Positions 50,352 to 59,395 of a stretch of DNA of 64,000 bases are shown here, piece after piece. Position numbers and translations under genes: made by a program. The first letter of the stretch is position 1, and each line of letters starts with the position of its first letter. Under the pieces are notes generated by a model. It was not told where the DNA came from. It ran no database searches and saw only the letters and a program-made list of their open reading frames with translations. Source of the stretch: SIG459 sp045538735 (GTDB lineage Bacteria; Bacillota; Clostridia; Oscillospirales; Oscillospiraceae); NCBI GenBank assembly GCA_045538735.1, contig JAZSRY010000071.1, forward strand, positions 1 through 64,000. The letters are read 5' to 3'.

Positions 50352-51245
50352 ATGACAGATAGCCAGCGCAACTGTTTCCTTGCAGTGGCAGAACACAGAA
50401 GTTTTTCAAAGGCTGCTGCAGCATTATATGTTTCTCAGCCCGCAGTCAGCAAAAATATCAGCACTCTTGAGGATGAGCTGGGCGCTCTCCTCTTTGACCG
50501 TCAGGGCAAGCTGGTGGAGCTGACCAAGGCCGGAGAGATATTTTTTATGTTCCTTATGGAATACAGAAGAGAATATGAGAATATGATGGAGCGCATACGC
50601 TCCCTGGACAGCGGTATGCTCTACGGTGTTGTCCGAATCGGCTGTGTCCTAATCTGGAATGCCGCTCATTTTTACACCCGTCTTTCCAGACATTTTGCCA
50701 TTCATTTCCCCGGCGTGAAGCTCGAGGTTGTAGGTCTTGAGCCCGAATCACTCATTCCTGCTCTGCGGCGCAAGGAAATAGACTTTGCAATAATGTATAA
50801 CTACGAAGATGTAAGGCAGCAGGACATTGATACCAAAGCATTTATAGATCTGGGTGCGGGTTTTCTATGCTCCGGCCTTATTGTGGGAAAGGAGTCGCAC
50901 ACGCCCGAAGCGATTGCAGCTTTCCCCTTCCTTATAACAGAAAACCTTACCGACAGACACACCAGCACATACCGGGATATCATCAGAGATATGCTGAGAA
51001 AATACGGCGTTTCTCCCGAATTTTTGGTATGCAGAAGCCTTTCCTCCGCAATGGTGGATCTCAGCTGCGGAAAGGGTGTCCTTATGGCAGATGACTGGAC
51101 CGCCGCCAAATCCAACTCCGAGCTGCGCTACATACCCTCCGGCGAGACCATTCCTCTCTGTCTCGCCTATCTTCGCAGCAACCGCGATTCCCTTGTCAGC
51201 CTTGCGATGGACGAGACTTTACGGGTATTTAAGGGAAATCTTTAA
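50352..51245 (+). CDS. LysR-family transcriptional regulator
   Basis: A 297-residue protein: N-terminal HTH (CFLAVAEHRSFSKAAAALYV followed by SQPAVSKNISTLEDELGALL), a linker helix, and a two-lobed effector domain from about residue 90. It is divergent from the TRAP operon, so it likely senses the imported acid and controls its uptake. Confidence 0.93.
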   Translation: MTDSQRNCFLAVAEHRSFSKAAAALYVSQPAVSKNISTLEDELGALLFDRQGKLVELTKAGEIFFMFLMEYRREYENMMERIRSLDSGMLYGVVRIGCVLIWNAAHFYTRLSRHFAIHFPGVKLEVVGLEPESLIPALRRKEIDFAIMYNYEDVRQQDIDTKAFIDLGAGFLCSGLIVGKESHTPEAIAAFPFLITENLTDRHTSTYRDIIRDMLRKYGVSPEFLVCRSLSSAMVDLSCGKGVLMADDWTAAKSNSELRYIPSGETIPLCLAYLRSNRDSLVSLAMDETLRVFKGNL

Positions 51246-51247
51246 GT

Positions 51248-51303
51248 AGCCTGACAGATATAATCCGAACACGCTCCGCGAGGCGGATTATATCGGTCAG
51301 GCT
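51248..51303 (+). terminator. Long hairpin after lysR
   Basis: A 20-base arm AGCCTGACAGATATAATCCG pairs with its complement at 51284-51303, with a single mismatch, around a 16-base loop. A T5 run follows 8 bases later. Confidence 0.7.
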
Positions 51304-51422
51304 AGGGAACTTTTTATCTTTTTCTTCGTCATATATCAGAAGATGCAAGTTTGATGTAATTTATTACAATATATAGTATAATACATATAATACATAAGAG
51401 AATTTCTCAGGAGGCATTACAT

Positions 51423-53522
51423 ATGCGGGAATTTTTCAGCAATCTTGAAAAGAAACAGAAAATGATGTTTATCGGCGGCGCCGCTGCCGCAGCGGTTTTG
51501 ATTATCGTTATAATAATCTGCATCTCTCTCAGCGGCACCAATCGCAATTACAGAAATTTCTACGATAATGCTGAGTCTGCCTTCCTTAAAGGCGACTACG
51601 AGGAGGCCATTGAGCTTCTTGAAAAAGCTATGGACATAGACCACACAGAGGAATGCTACCTGCTTATGGCAGAGGCCTACTATGCCTCCGGTGATGTCAA
51701 CATGGCAATTCAGGTTCTCTCTCTCGGCAACTCCCGCCTCGGAGGCAGCGCAATAGCCAAGCGTCTCGAGGAGCTTTCCGGCGTTCAGCCCGATGAAGGC
51801 GAGGACGGCGAGGGCGGTCTTGAGGAGACCGTTAAAATTGCAGGCAAGGACATCAAGCTCTCCGTGAAGAGCCTGCTGCTCTCCGGCAAGGGTCTCACCG
51901 ACAGCGATGTAAGAGGCATTTCTCAGCTCAAGGAGCTTGAAAGCCTCAGCCTTTCCGGCAACTCCATCACCAACCTCAGCTTCCTCTCCGAAATGAACAC
52001 CATCAACTTCCTTCAGCTTTCCGACAATAAAATCGTTGACCTCAGCCCCCTTGCCCGTCTTGACAAGCTGAAGACCCTTTATCTGGACAACAACCCCATT
52101 GAGGATTTCACTCCCCTTTACGGTCTCAAAGCTCTCCGCACCCTCAGTATGAAGGGCATGGGCATAACCGACACCCAGCTTGAGGAGTTGCAGAAGGCTC
52201 TCCCCAACTGCAAGATCTATACCGACGATGTGACCGAAGAGGTCAAGGAGATCACCATGGGCAGCATCACCTTCACAAGTGACGTTACCGAGCTGGATCT
52301 CCGCGGACAGAACATCAGCGACCTGAGCCCCCTTGCCCAGTGCACCGAGCTTGTGAAGCTTGACCTCCGCAACAACTCTATCAGCGACCTGAGCCCCCTC
52401 ATCGACCTGCAGAAGCTGGAATGGCTCTGCCTCTGGAACAACAAGATTGAGGACATCAGCCCTCTCATGACTCTGGTTACCCTCAAGCATCTTGATCTGG
52501 ACGACAACAAGGTCAAGGACATAGCCGCCATAGAGTATCTTGTCAATCTCGAGGCGCTCTGGCTCAGCGGCAATCCCCTCAACAGTATTGATTCCCTTTC
52601 AAGACTGCCTATGCTCACCCGTCTCGGTCTTAAAAACACCGGGCTGGACAACAGGGACCTTGATGTGCTTATCAGACTCACAAATCTCACCGAGCTGACT
52701 CTGGAAGGCAATAAGGCCATTACCGCCAACAAGATGGATGAGCTGAAGAAGGCTCTCAAAAACTGCGAGATCAGTCACTCCGAGCTCTACTACACCGTTA
52801 AACTCGGCAACATAGAGTTCACATCCGATGCCGTCAGCATCTCCGCTTCCGGCGCAGGTATTACCGAGCTTACAGGACTTGAGCACTTCACCTCTCTCAA
52901 GACTCTCGTCCTCAGCGGCAACAATATTGCCGACCTTGCTCCCCTCAAGAGCCTCACTCAGCTTGAGACCCTTGACCTTTACGGAAACAGAGTTTCCGAC
53001 CTGAGTCCTCTTGCAGGCCTCACCAATCTCCGCAGTCTGAGTCTGCTGGATAACTCCATCAGCTCCATATCCGCTCTCAGCGGCCTGACCAATCTTACAT
53101 CCCTGCATCTGAGCTTTAACAATATCAAGGATCTGAGCCCTCTGGCAGGTCTCACCTCTCTCACCACTCTCGACCTGAACGGCAACGGCATCAGAAATAT
53201 CTCCGCCCTCAGTTCCCTCATAAATCTCACCGAGCTGGATCTTGAATATAACGAGATAAGCGACCTGAGCCCCCTGCGCGGCCTCACCAATCTCAGAACT
53301 CTCTATATAAGAGGCAATGCCTCCCTCACCGCCGAGCAGGTGCGCGAGCTCCAGAAGGCCCTCCCCAACTGCAAGATAGTTACAAATCTTGATCTCACAG
53401 AGCCCAGCCCCGAGCCTTCTCCCGAAACCTCCCCCGAGACCACTCCCGAGGTCAGCACCACTCCCGACGTTACTCCCGCTCCCGAGGCAACACTTCCCCC
53501 CGAGGAAAATGCTGGGGGCTAA
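51423..53522 (+). CDS. Membrane-anchored leucine-rich-repeat surface protein
   Basis: A 699-residue protein. It has a short cytoplasmic start, one membrane helix (16-38), a TPR-like helical pair (about 45-110, SAFLKGDYEEAIELLEKAM), then about 17 internalin-type LRRs of 22 residues (L-x-x-L-x-x-L-x-L-x-x-N-x-I-x-D-L-S-P-L). It ends in a Pro/Glu/Thr-rich tail without sorting signal. The LRRs come in three blocks, each opened by a beta motif (GSITFTSDVTELDL type) and closed by ELQKALPNCKI or a close variant. Ribosome site GGAGG at 51410-51414. Probably protein-protein binding at the surface. Confidence 0.85.
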   Translation: MREFFSNLEKKQKMMFIGGAAAAAVLIIVIIICISLSGTNRNYRNFYDNAESAFLKGDYEEAIELLEKAMDIDHTEECYLLMAEAYYASGDVNMAIQVLSLGNSRLGGSAIAKRLEELSGVQPDEGEDGEGGLEETVKIAGKDIKLSVKSLLLSGKGLTDSDVRGISQLKELESLSLSGNSITNLSFLSEMNTINFLQLSDNKIVDLSPLARLDKLKTLYLDNNPIEDFTPLYGLKALRTLSMKGMGITDTQLEELQKALPNCKIYTDDVTEEVKEITMGSITFTSDVTELDLRGQNISDLSPLAQCTELVKLDLRNNSISDLSPLIDLQKLEWLCLWNNKIEDISPLMTLVTLKHLDLDDNKVKDIAAIEYLVNLEALWLSGNPLNSIDSLSRLPMLTRLGLKNTGLDNRDLDVLIRLTNLTELTLEGNKAITANKMDELKKALKNCEISHSELYYTVKLGNIEFTSDAVSISASGAGITELTGLEHFTSLKTLVLSGNNIADLAPLKSLTQLETLDLYGNRVSDLSPLAGLTNLRSLSLLDNSISSISALSGLTNLTSLHLSFNNIKDLSPLAGLTSLTTLDLNGNGIRNISALSSLINLTELDLEYNEISDLSPLRGLTNLRTLYIRGNASLTAEQVRELQKALPNCKIVTNLDLTEPSPEPSPETSPETTPEVSTTPDVTPAPEATLPPEENAGG

Positions 53523-53533
53523 AAAACAAAAAC

Positions 53534-53571
53534 AAGGCTGCGCAGCAAATGTTGCTGCGCAGCCTTTCTTT
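53534..53571 (+). terminator. Terminator after the LRR gene
   Basis: A 15-bp perfect stem AAGGCTGCGCAGCAA with its complement around ATG, followed by TCTTTT. The next 250 bp up to hpf hold only a weak hairpin (GGAGGGG-TCT-CCCCTC type, about 53773-53787). Confidence 0.92.
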
Positions 53572-53818
53572 TATTTATATATGGTATAGCTAACTTCGCG
53601 CATTGCCCTCATCGCACCCTTCGAAATACGCAAAAACAAAAACGCGAGGGGAACCCTCACGCTGCTTCTATATTAGCATATTCCATATCTAAATTCAAGC
53701 CCCTGCTTTTTGTATACTATTTTGCACAATTTCGCTTTTCTTTTATGTCCTTATGATGTATAATATAACCACGGAGGGGTCTCCCCTCTCCGAAGAATCA
53801 GCAAAAGGAGTGACTTAT

Positions 53819-54370
53819 ATGAAGTATAACTTTATCGAACGCAAGCTGCAGGTCGACGCCGAGGTTATCACCTACGCAGAGAAGAAGGTCGGAAAGCTGG
53901 ACAAGTATTTCAAAAAGGAAAGCGAAGCATCCGTCACCTTCTCCACCGAGCGTGGCCGCTGCAGAGTCGAAGTCACGCTTAACAACAACGGTATGTATTT
54001 CCGCGCAAGCGAGCTGACCCATGATATGCACGCATCCATCGACTCTGCTGTTGCCGCTATCGAACGTCAGATCCGCAAGAACAAGACCCGTCTTGAGAAA
54101 AAGCTCCGCGAGGGCGCTCTGGAGCGCGATATCAAGCCCGAGTTTATTCCCGAAGAGGAATATCCAGACGAGGACGATTTCCGCATTGTTCGCACCAAGC
54201 GCTTCTCTCTCAAGCCCATGACTGTCGAGGAAGCCATTTTGCAGATGAAGCTTCTTGAACACGAGTTCTTCGCCTTCCTCAATCAGGAAGATGACGACAG
54301 CTTCTCCGTTGTTTATAAGCGCAAGCAGGGCGGTTACGGCCTTATCTCCGCCGCCGATATTGACAACTGA
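53819..54370 (+). CDS. hpf: Long-form ribosome hibernation promoting factor
   Basis: A 183-residue protein. The start at 53819 (MKYNFIERKLQVDAEV) has AAAAGGAG 8 bases upstream. The N-terminal RaiA/HPF domain (1-100: TYAEKKVGKLDKYFKKE, VEVTLNNNGMYFRASE) binds the 30S decoding site. The C-terminal domain (about 125-183: RTKRFSLKPMTVEEAILQMK, HEFFAFLNQEDDDSFSVVYK) dimerises 70S ribosomes into 100S particles. Confidence 0.96.
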   Translation: MKYNFIERKLQVDAEVITYAEKKVGKLDKYFKKESEASVTFSTERGRCRVEVTLNNNGMYFRASELTHDMHASIDSAVAAIERQIRKNKTRLEKKLREGALERDIKPEFIPEEEYPDEDDFRIVRTKRFSLKPMTVEEAILQMKLLEHEFFAFLNQEDDDSFSVVYKRKQGGYGLISAADIDN

Positions 54371-54392
54371 CACTTCTTATAGTCCTATAACA

Positions 54393-54423
54393 AAATGCCC
54401 GGTTCTGATGAACCGGGCATTTC
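54393..54423. terminator. Bidirectional terminator
   Basis: AAATGCCCGGTTC pairs with GAACCGGGCATTT around TGAT, between convergent hpf and the lysozyme gene. Confidence 0.9.
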
Positions 54424-54428
54424 TTCGT

Positions 54429-56876
54429 TTAATGGGCTTCTTCAGGGGTCTTTGCAAAATCCCTGAAGGAAATGTTCACATCGCATTCGCCCTCAACGCC
54501 GTCCACCTGAGCGGTGCCGTACTGCCACATATCAAAGTGGTAGATATAGTCGGGAGCTTCTATGGCATACTGTGCCAGCCAGACATGGTAACCTTCCAGC
54601 TTCGCAAGATCCAGCTTAAGATATGCGACGGACTTATTGTAATAAGTCATGGGCGTATAGCCCGCTTCGGCAACGCGCTCCATAAAGGCAATGGATGCAT
54701 CGGTGACGACATCCCCGTCATAAGTGAGGGTTCTTGAGCCGTACACAAACATGGGCTCCCAGTCGAATACGACAGGGTATGTTATCTCATAGCCTTCGAT
54801 TGCATCAAGGAGGAACTCCGCCTCCTCCTCAGCTTCCTCAACGCTTGTTGCCTGAGAGAAGAAATAGACACCCACATCAAGGCCCGCCTCGGCAGCGCCT
54901 TTCATATTTTTCTCAAAATAGGGGTCTATGCTCATCTTGCCCTCGGTGTAGCCCCGGTAGCCTACGCGGATAATCGCGTAATCAAAGCCATCGGCGGCAA
55001 GAGCCTTCCAGTCTATGTCATACTGATGCTGGCTTACATCAACGCCATAGCGTATGTCCATAGTGGAATCATCATAGTAAATGCGGTCTTTATAGGGAAT
55101 GAAGCGGCTTTCATCAAGATTATTCATAGGCAGATCGAAGTTTATCTTCGCTCTGTCACCCATAATGCAGATGAAGTTTTCGGAAACATATTCCTTGCCC
55201 AGACTGAGAATCTTGCAAAGCTCGCTGCGCTTTATGTTGTCCTCGCCCTTGAAATATCTGCGTCCCTCTTCAAGGCTGCCGTCCACTATTCCTATATGAT
55301 AGAGCGCCAGCACATTGGGGTCATCGCTGTCCTTGAAGGGGTTTTTCAGCTGCTCATCAGTCTCGGTCTCCAGATATGCCGCAAGAAGCTTTGCTGCATC
55401 GCCGCGGCTTATGTAGGCGTTGAGTCTGATTCCCTCGGCGCTTTCCAAAAAGCCCTTATCCAAAGCAAAGTTCAGATAGCCCTCTGCCCAATGCTTGGAT
55501 TCCTCGGCTTCTTCAGTCTCAATTGCGGGGAAGCCGCAGGCAAGGGTCATGGTCTTGAGAGCCTCTCCCCAGGTGACAAAGTTGCCGGGCTTAAAGCTGC
55601 CGTCGGGGTAGCCGCTTATGATGCCCGCCTCTGCAAGGTCGGCAACATATTCATAGTACCAGGCATCCAGACGTAGGTCGGAGAAGGTGTTCTCCCATTC
55701 CTCTTCCCCATCAGCCACAAAGGCGCTTGCAGTATACCTCCATGAAAGCTCATAGCCGGGATCATCATAGTTTATCAGCTCGTCCCTGTCTATGACAGAC
55801 TGCTCCTCAGGCTCCTCCGCGGGTGCGGGGGTGGGCGTGGGGCTGGGTGCAGGAGTTGCGGAGGGTGCGGGGCTGGGCTTGACAGTGGGTACAGGGGTAG
55901 GCGCGGGAGTTGCCGTGGGCTTAACCGTGGGCGCAGGGGTAGGGGCAGGTGTGGCTGTGGGTTTGGGTGCGGAAACGGGGGGCTGGGTAGGTTTGGGTGT
56001 TGCTGTAGGCGTCGGGGTAGGTGCAGGGGTCGGAGTCGGTGTGGGCTCCGGAGCAGTCTCGGGAGTGGGACTTGGAGTAGCCTCGGGAGAGGGCTCGGGA
56101 GCAGGCTCGGAGTTGCTGCGCCATTTTGCACTGACGAAATAGTTGCCGGAAACGGTGCTTTCTGCGGTCAGCAGAACACCGGAATCGGTGAGCCAGCCTT
56201 CAAGAGTATAGCCGCTGCGGGTAGCTGCGGGCAAGCTGCCATAGGTGCCGCCGCTGCGGTAGCAGTTGACCTTGCGGGCGACGCTGCCTCCGTTGCCGGA
56301 GCAGACAAGCCAGTTCCAGCCGGCGGAGTTGCCGCTGTAGTCCCCATAGAGGAACATTTTAGCCTCGGCTATGCGGCGGGTGAGAATTGCCTTATTAACA
56401 TTGCCGCCAACATGGCACCATGCGGCGAAGGCGGAAACGATGTCCTCGGCGGAATAGTTCCATGCGCCGTTGATAATCATACTCGGCAGAGTGTTGGAGG
56501 CAGAAAGCCAGTAGGAGCCCAGATTATAAGTCATGGAGCACATAGCATCGAACTGTCCCTGAGTTACGCTCACGCCGTAGCGATTGAGAAATTTCTTCAC
56601 CTCATTGGCAAGAAGATCCATTTTTTCTCTGAGAAGGGCTTCCGCATCCGCCTCGGTGATGCCGTCGGGGTAGTCATCGGGATTCACAAGACAGCCGTAG
56701 CCTATGCACCAGCCGCCTGCATCCTGATAAAGGGTGGGACTGAATCCTTCTCCGTATTTTATGTAAGTGACAAGAGCGTCAGAATATGTCATTGAGCCTG
56801 TTGCCTGCGCACCAAGGGGGCAAATGCCCGCAAAAAGCAGCAAAGCAAGAACAAGGGAAATTATACGCTTTCTCAA
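54429..56876 (-). CDS. Surface protein with GH24 lysozyme, SLH domains and GH25 lysozyme
   Basis: An 815-residue protein. I choose the TTG start at 56876 because AGGAGG lies 7 bases upstream. Order: signal peptide (1-25); GH24 phage-type lysozyme (about 28-180) with Glu43 and Asp52, but Cys57 where Thr is usual (GGWCIGYG); a Listeria-Bacteroides-type repeat (about 200-255, SGYTLEGWLTDSG); a 100-residue (Thr/Ala-Pro)n linker; about three SLH repeats (about 400-570); and a GH25 lysozyme (about 610-800: YGVDVSQHQYDIDW, IIRVGYRGYTEGK, VVFDWEPM). Probably a wall-bound murein remodelling enzyme with two active sites. Confidence 0.88.
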   Translation of the reverse strand: MRKRIISLVLALLLFAGICPLGAQATGSMTYSDALVTYIKYGEGFSPTLYQDAGGWCIGYGCLVNPDDYPDGITEADAEALLREKMDLLANEVKKFLNRYGVSVTQGQFDAMCSMTYNLGSYWLSASNTLPSMIINGAWNYSAEDIVSAFAAWCHVGGNVNKAILTRRIAEAKMFLYGDYSGNSAGWNWLVCSGNGGSVARKVNCYRSGGTYGSLPAATRSGYTLEGWLTDSGVLLTAESTVSGNYFVSAKWRSNSEPAPEPSPEATPSPTPETAPEPTPTPTPAPTPTPTATPKPTQPPVSAPKPTATPAPTPAPTVKPTATPAPTPVPTVKPSPAPSATPAPSPTPTPAPAEEPEEQSVIDRDELINYDDPGYELSWRYTASAFVADGEEEWENTFSDLRLDAWYYEYVADLAEAGIISGYPDGSFKPGNFVTWGEALKTMTLACGFPAIETEEAEESKHWAEGYLNFALDKGFLESAEGIRLNAYISRGDAAKLLAAYLETETDEQLKNPFKDSDDPNVLALYHIGIVDGSLEEGRRYFKGEDNIKRSELCKILSLGKEYVSENFICIMGDRAKINFDLPMNNLDESRFIPYKDRIYYDDSTMDIRYGVDVSQHQYDIDWKALAADGFDYAIIRVGYRGYTEGKMSIDPYFEKNMKGAAEAGLDVGVYFFSQATSVEEAEEEAEFLLDAIEGYEITYPVVFDWEPMFVYGSRTLTYDGDVVTDASIAFMERVAEAGYTPMTYYNKSVAYLKLDLAKLEGYHVWLAQYAIEAPDYIYHFDMWQYGTAQVDGVEGECDVNISFRDFAKTPEEAH

Positions 56877-57087
56877 ATAAGCGCCTCCTTCCTGCGTGAA
56901 ATTATTCAACGATTTTATATTTTACATCAAGATGCATCATTTTCGCAAGTATTACGCCGTTTTTGTGCTTTTTTGTGAAAGAAAATCCTTCAAATTTAGT
57001 CAAAATTTTCTTAAAAAGGGGCTTTACTTTATCTCGCTAATGTGTTAGTATGATATCGAAATAAAACACCCCTTGGAGGTAAAGGAA

Positions 57088-57870
57088 ATGAAAAAGGTTT
57101 TTGCATTAGTTCTTATTCTCGCTCTTATGCTTTCTCTCTGCGCCTGCGGCGGCAAGAGCGACGCCCAGACTCTGAAAGTCGGCTTTGATGCCGAGTTCCC
57201 TCCCTACGGCTTCATCGCAGCGGACGGAAGCTATGACGGTTTTGATCTTGCAATGGCAAAAGAGCTTTGCAAGCGCCTTGGCTGGGAGTGCGAGACCATT
57301 CCCATCGACTGGACCCAGAAGGACAACGAGCTGAAGGCCGGCAACATCAACTGCATCTGGAACGGCTTCACCTACACCGGACGCGAAGAGCTCTACACCT
57401 GGTCCGATCCCTATGTTGATAACTCCATCGTTCTGGTTGTCAAGGCCGACAGCGGCATCACCTGCATGGCAGACCTGGCCGGCAAGGCAGTTATGGCTCA
57501 GGGTGCATCCTCCGCAGCCGATGCCATCAACGGCAATGAGCAGTTCAAGAACAGCCTCTCTCAGGTTGTTGAGCTCCCCGACTATAACAGCGGCTTTATG
57601 GAGCTGAATCAGGGCACTGTTGACGCAGTTGCCGCCGATATCGGCGTTGCTCAGTTCCAGATCGCCAACAAGGCCGGCGAATACATTATTCTTGAAGAAG
57701 CCATCTCCACCGAGCAGTATGCAGTTGGCTTCCTCCTCGGCAACACCGAGCTGCGCGACGCTGTCAATGCCGAGCTGAAGAAGATGGCCGAAGACGGAAC
57801 CATGCTGGCAATCGCCCAGAACTATGTTGATGCCGGTCTCGTGATCGATAGCCTCTGCATGCTTGGCTGA
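57088..57870 (+). CDS. Amino acid ABC transporter substrate-binding lipoprotein
   Basis: A 260-residue lipoprotein (lipobox LCAC, Cys20) of the SBP_bac_3 type. Seen: LKVGFDAEFPPYGFIAADGS, GFDLAMAKELCKRLGW, FTYTGREEL with the ligand-carboxylate Arg, VDAVAADIGVAQFQI, and the closing segment YAVGFLLGNTELRDAVNAEL. It probably binds a polar or basic amino acid. The start at 57088 follows GGAGG. First gene of an operon with permease, ATPase and a racemase. Confidence 0.93.
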   Translation: MKKVFALVLILALMLSLCACGGKSDAQTLKVGFDAEFPPYGFIAADGSYDGFDLAMAKELCKRLGWECETIPIDWTQKDNELKAGNINCIWNGFTYTGREELYTWSDPYVDNSIVLVVKADSGITCMADLAGKAVMAQGASSAADAINGNEQFKNSLSQVVELPDYNSGFMELNQGTVDAVAADIGVAQFQIANKAGEYIILEEAISTEQYAVGFLLGNTELRDAVNAELKKMAEDGTMLAIAQNYVDAGLVIDSLCMLG

Positions 57871-57904
57871 TAATCCCGGCAAGGGTACAGAAAAAAAAAC
57901 AATA

Positions 57905-57932
57905 GGGCGGGAACCGATGGAGGTTCCCGCCC
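57905..57932 (+). other. Intercistronic hairpin after the binding-protein gene
   Basis: GGGCGGGAACC pairs perfectly with GGTTCCCGCCC around GATGGA, without a T tract. It probably raises binding-protein expression relative to the membrane genes by protecting the message end. Confidence 0.6.
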
Positions 57933-57958
57933 ATTCCTGCTGAAATGAGGAAAAATAT

Positions 57959-58621
57959 ATGACAGTTCAAACCATGCTGATGCTGCTGAGCAAAGGCTTT
58001 TTAACCACTCTTGCAATCTTCGCTCTCACCCTCGTGGGCTCTCTGCCTCTGGGTATTCTGGTCTATTTCGGACGCGTCAGCAAGATAAAACCCATACGCT
58101 GGATAATCAATGTCTACATATCCATCATGCGCGGCACTCCCCTTATGCTGCAGCTGATGGTGGTATTCTACGGTCCCAATCTCCTTTTGGGTCTCAGTGT
58201 CCCCTCCCAGTGGCGCTTTATGGCCTGCGTTCTGGCCTTCGTCATCAACTATGCCGCCTACTTCGCGGAAATTTACCGCGGCGGTATTGAGTCCATCTCC
58301 CCCGGTCAGTATGAGGCGGCGGAGGTTCTGGGTTACACCAGGAGCCAGACCTTCATCAAAATCATTCTGCCCCAGATGGTGAAAAACTGCCTGCCCAGCG
58401 TCACAAACGAGGTCATCACCCTTGTCAAGGACACCTCCCTTGCCTACGCAATCGGCACCGTAGAGATTTTCACCAGAGCGAAACAGATAGTCACCGCTCC
58501 CAACATCAGCTTCCACAGCATGCTCCCCTTCCTTGTGGCCGGTATTTTCTACTATATCTTCAACTATATAGTGGCCCTTGTAATGGAGCGCTGCGAGAAG
58601 TCTCTCGACTATTATCATTAA
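57959..58621 (+). CDS. Amino acid ABC transporter permease
   Basis: A 220-residue, five-helix permease of the HisM/GlnP type: VYISIMRGTPLMLQLMVVFY, then the EAA loop (EAAEVLGYTRSQTFIKIILP), typical of polar amino acid importers. It pairs with the ATPase 12 bp downstream. A single permease gene implies a homodimeric channel. Confidence 0.95.
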   Translation: MTVQTMLMLLSKGFLTTLAIFALTLVGSLPLGILVYFGRVSKIKPIRWIINVYISIMRGTPLMLQLMVVFYGPNLLLGLSVPSQWRFMACVLAFVINYAAYFAEIYRGGIESISPGQYEAAEVLGYTRSQTFIKIILPQMVKNCLPSVTNEVITLVKDTSLAYAIGTVEIFTRAKQIVTAPNISFHSMLPFLVAGIFYYIFNYIVALVMERCEKSLDYYH

Positions 58622-58633
58622 GGAGGGAAGGCC

Positions 58634-59392
58634 ATGATACTCGAGATGAAAAATATTAAGAAGAGCTTCGGTTCCCTTTCCGTCCTCAAAAGCATTGATC
58701 TTTCCGTTGAAAAAGGCGAGGTTGTCAGCATAATAGGTCCCTCGGGCAGCGGCAAGAGCACCCTCCTGCGCTGCGCCACCTTCCTTGAGACCGTGGACAG
58801 CGGAGATATTCTCTATCTGGGCAAAGCCGCCGTCAGCACCGATGAAGACGGAAAAACTGCCTACCTCCCCGCTTCGGAGCTTCGCAAGATGAAAAGCTGC
58901 TACGGACTCGTTTTCCAGCAGTTTAACCTCTTCCCCCACTACAGCGTTCTGAAAAACATCACCGATGCCCCCATCAATGTGCAAAAGCGCCCTAAAGACG
59001 AGGTAATTGCCGAGGCAATGGTACTTCTGGAAAAAATGGGGCTGGCGGACAAGGCCGATGCCTACCCCTGCCAGCTTTCCGGCGGTCAGCAGCAGCGCGT
59101 TGCCATAGCCCGCGCCCTTGCAATGAAGCCCGAGATTCTCTTCTTTGATGAGCCCACCTCCGCCCTTGACCCCGAGCTGACGGGCGAAGTCCTCAAGGTT
59201 ATCAAGCAGTTGGCCGAGGACAACATGACCATGGTGGTTGTCACCCACGAAATGCCCTTCGCCCGCGCCGTCAGCGACAGAGTTATATTTATGGCCGATG
59301 GCTATATCGTTGAGCAGGGTCACCCCGAAGAGGTTTTCGGCAATCCCAAGTCCGAGCGTACCCGCCACTTCCTCCAGAACTACCAGAGCTGA
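58634..59392 (+). CDS. Amino acid ABC transporter ATP-binding protein
   Basis: A 252-residue GlnQ-type ATPase: Walker A GPSGSGKST (about 35-43), Q-loop VFQQFNLFPH, signature LSGGQQQRVAIARAL, Walker B ILFFDEPTSALDPE, and switch His in VVVTHEM. It energises uptake through the upstream permease. The racemase gene begins 3 bp after its stop. Confidence 0.97.
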   Translation: MILEMKNIKKSFGSLSVLKSIDLSVEKGEVVSIIGPSGSGKSTLLRCATFLETVDSGDILYLGKAAVSTDEDGKTAYLPASELRKMKSCYGLVFQQFNLFPHYSVLKNITDAPINVQKRPKDEVIAEAMVLLEKMGLADKADAYPCQLSGGQQQRVAIARALAMKPEILFFDEPTSALDPELTGEVLKVIKQLAEDNMTMVVVTHEMPFARAVSDRVIFMADGYIVEQGHPEEVFGNPKSERTRHFLQNYQS

Positions 59393-59395
59393 GTT

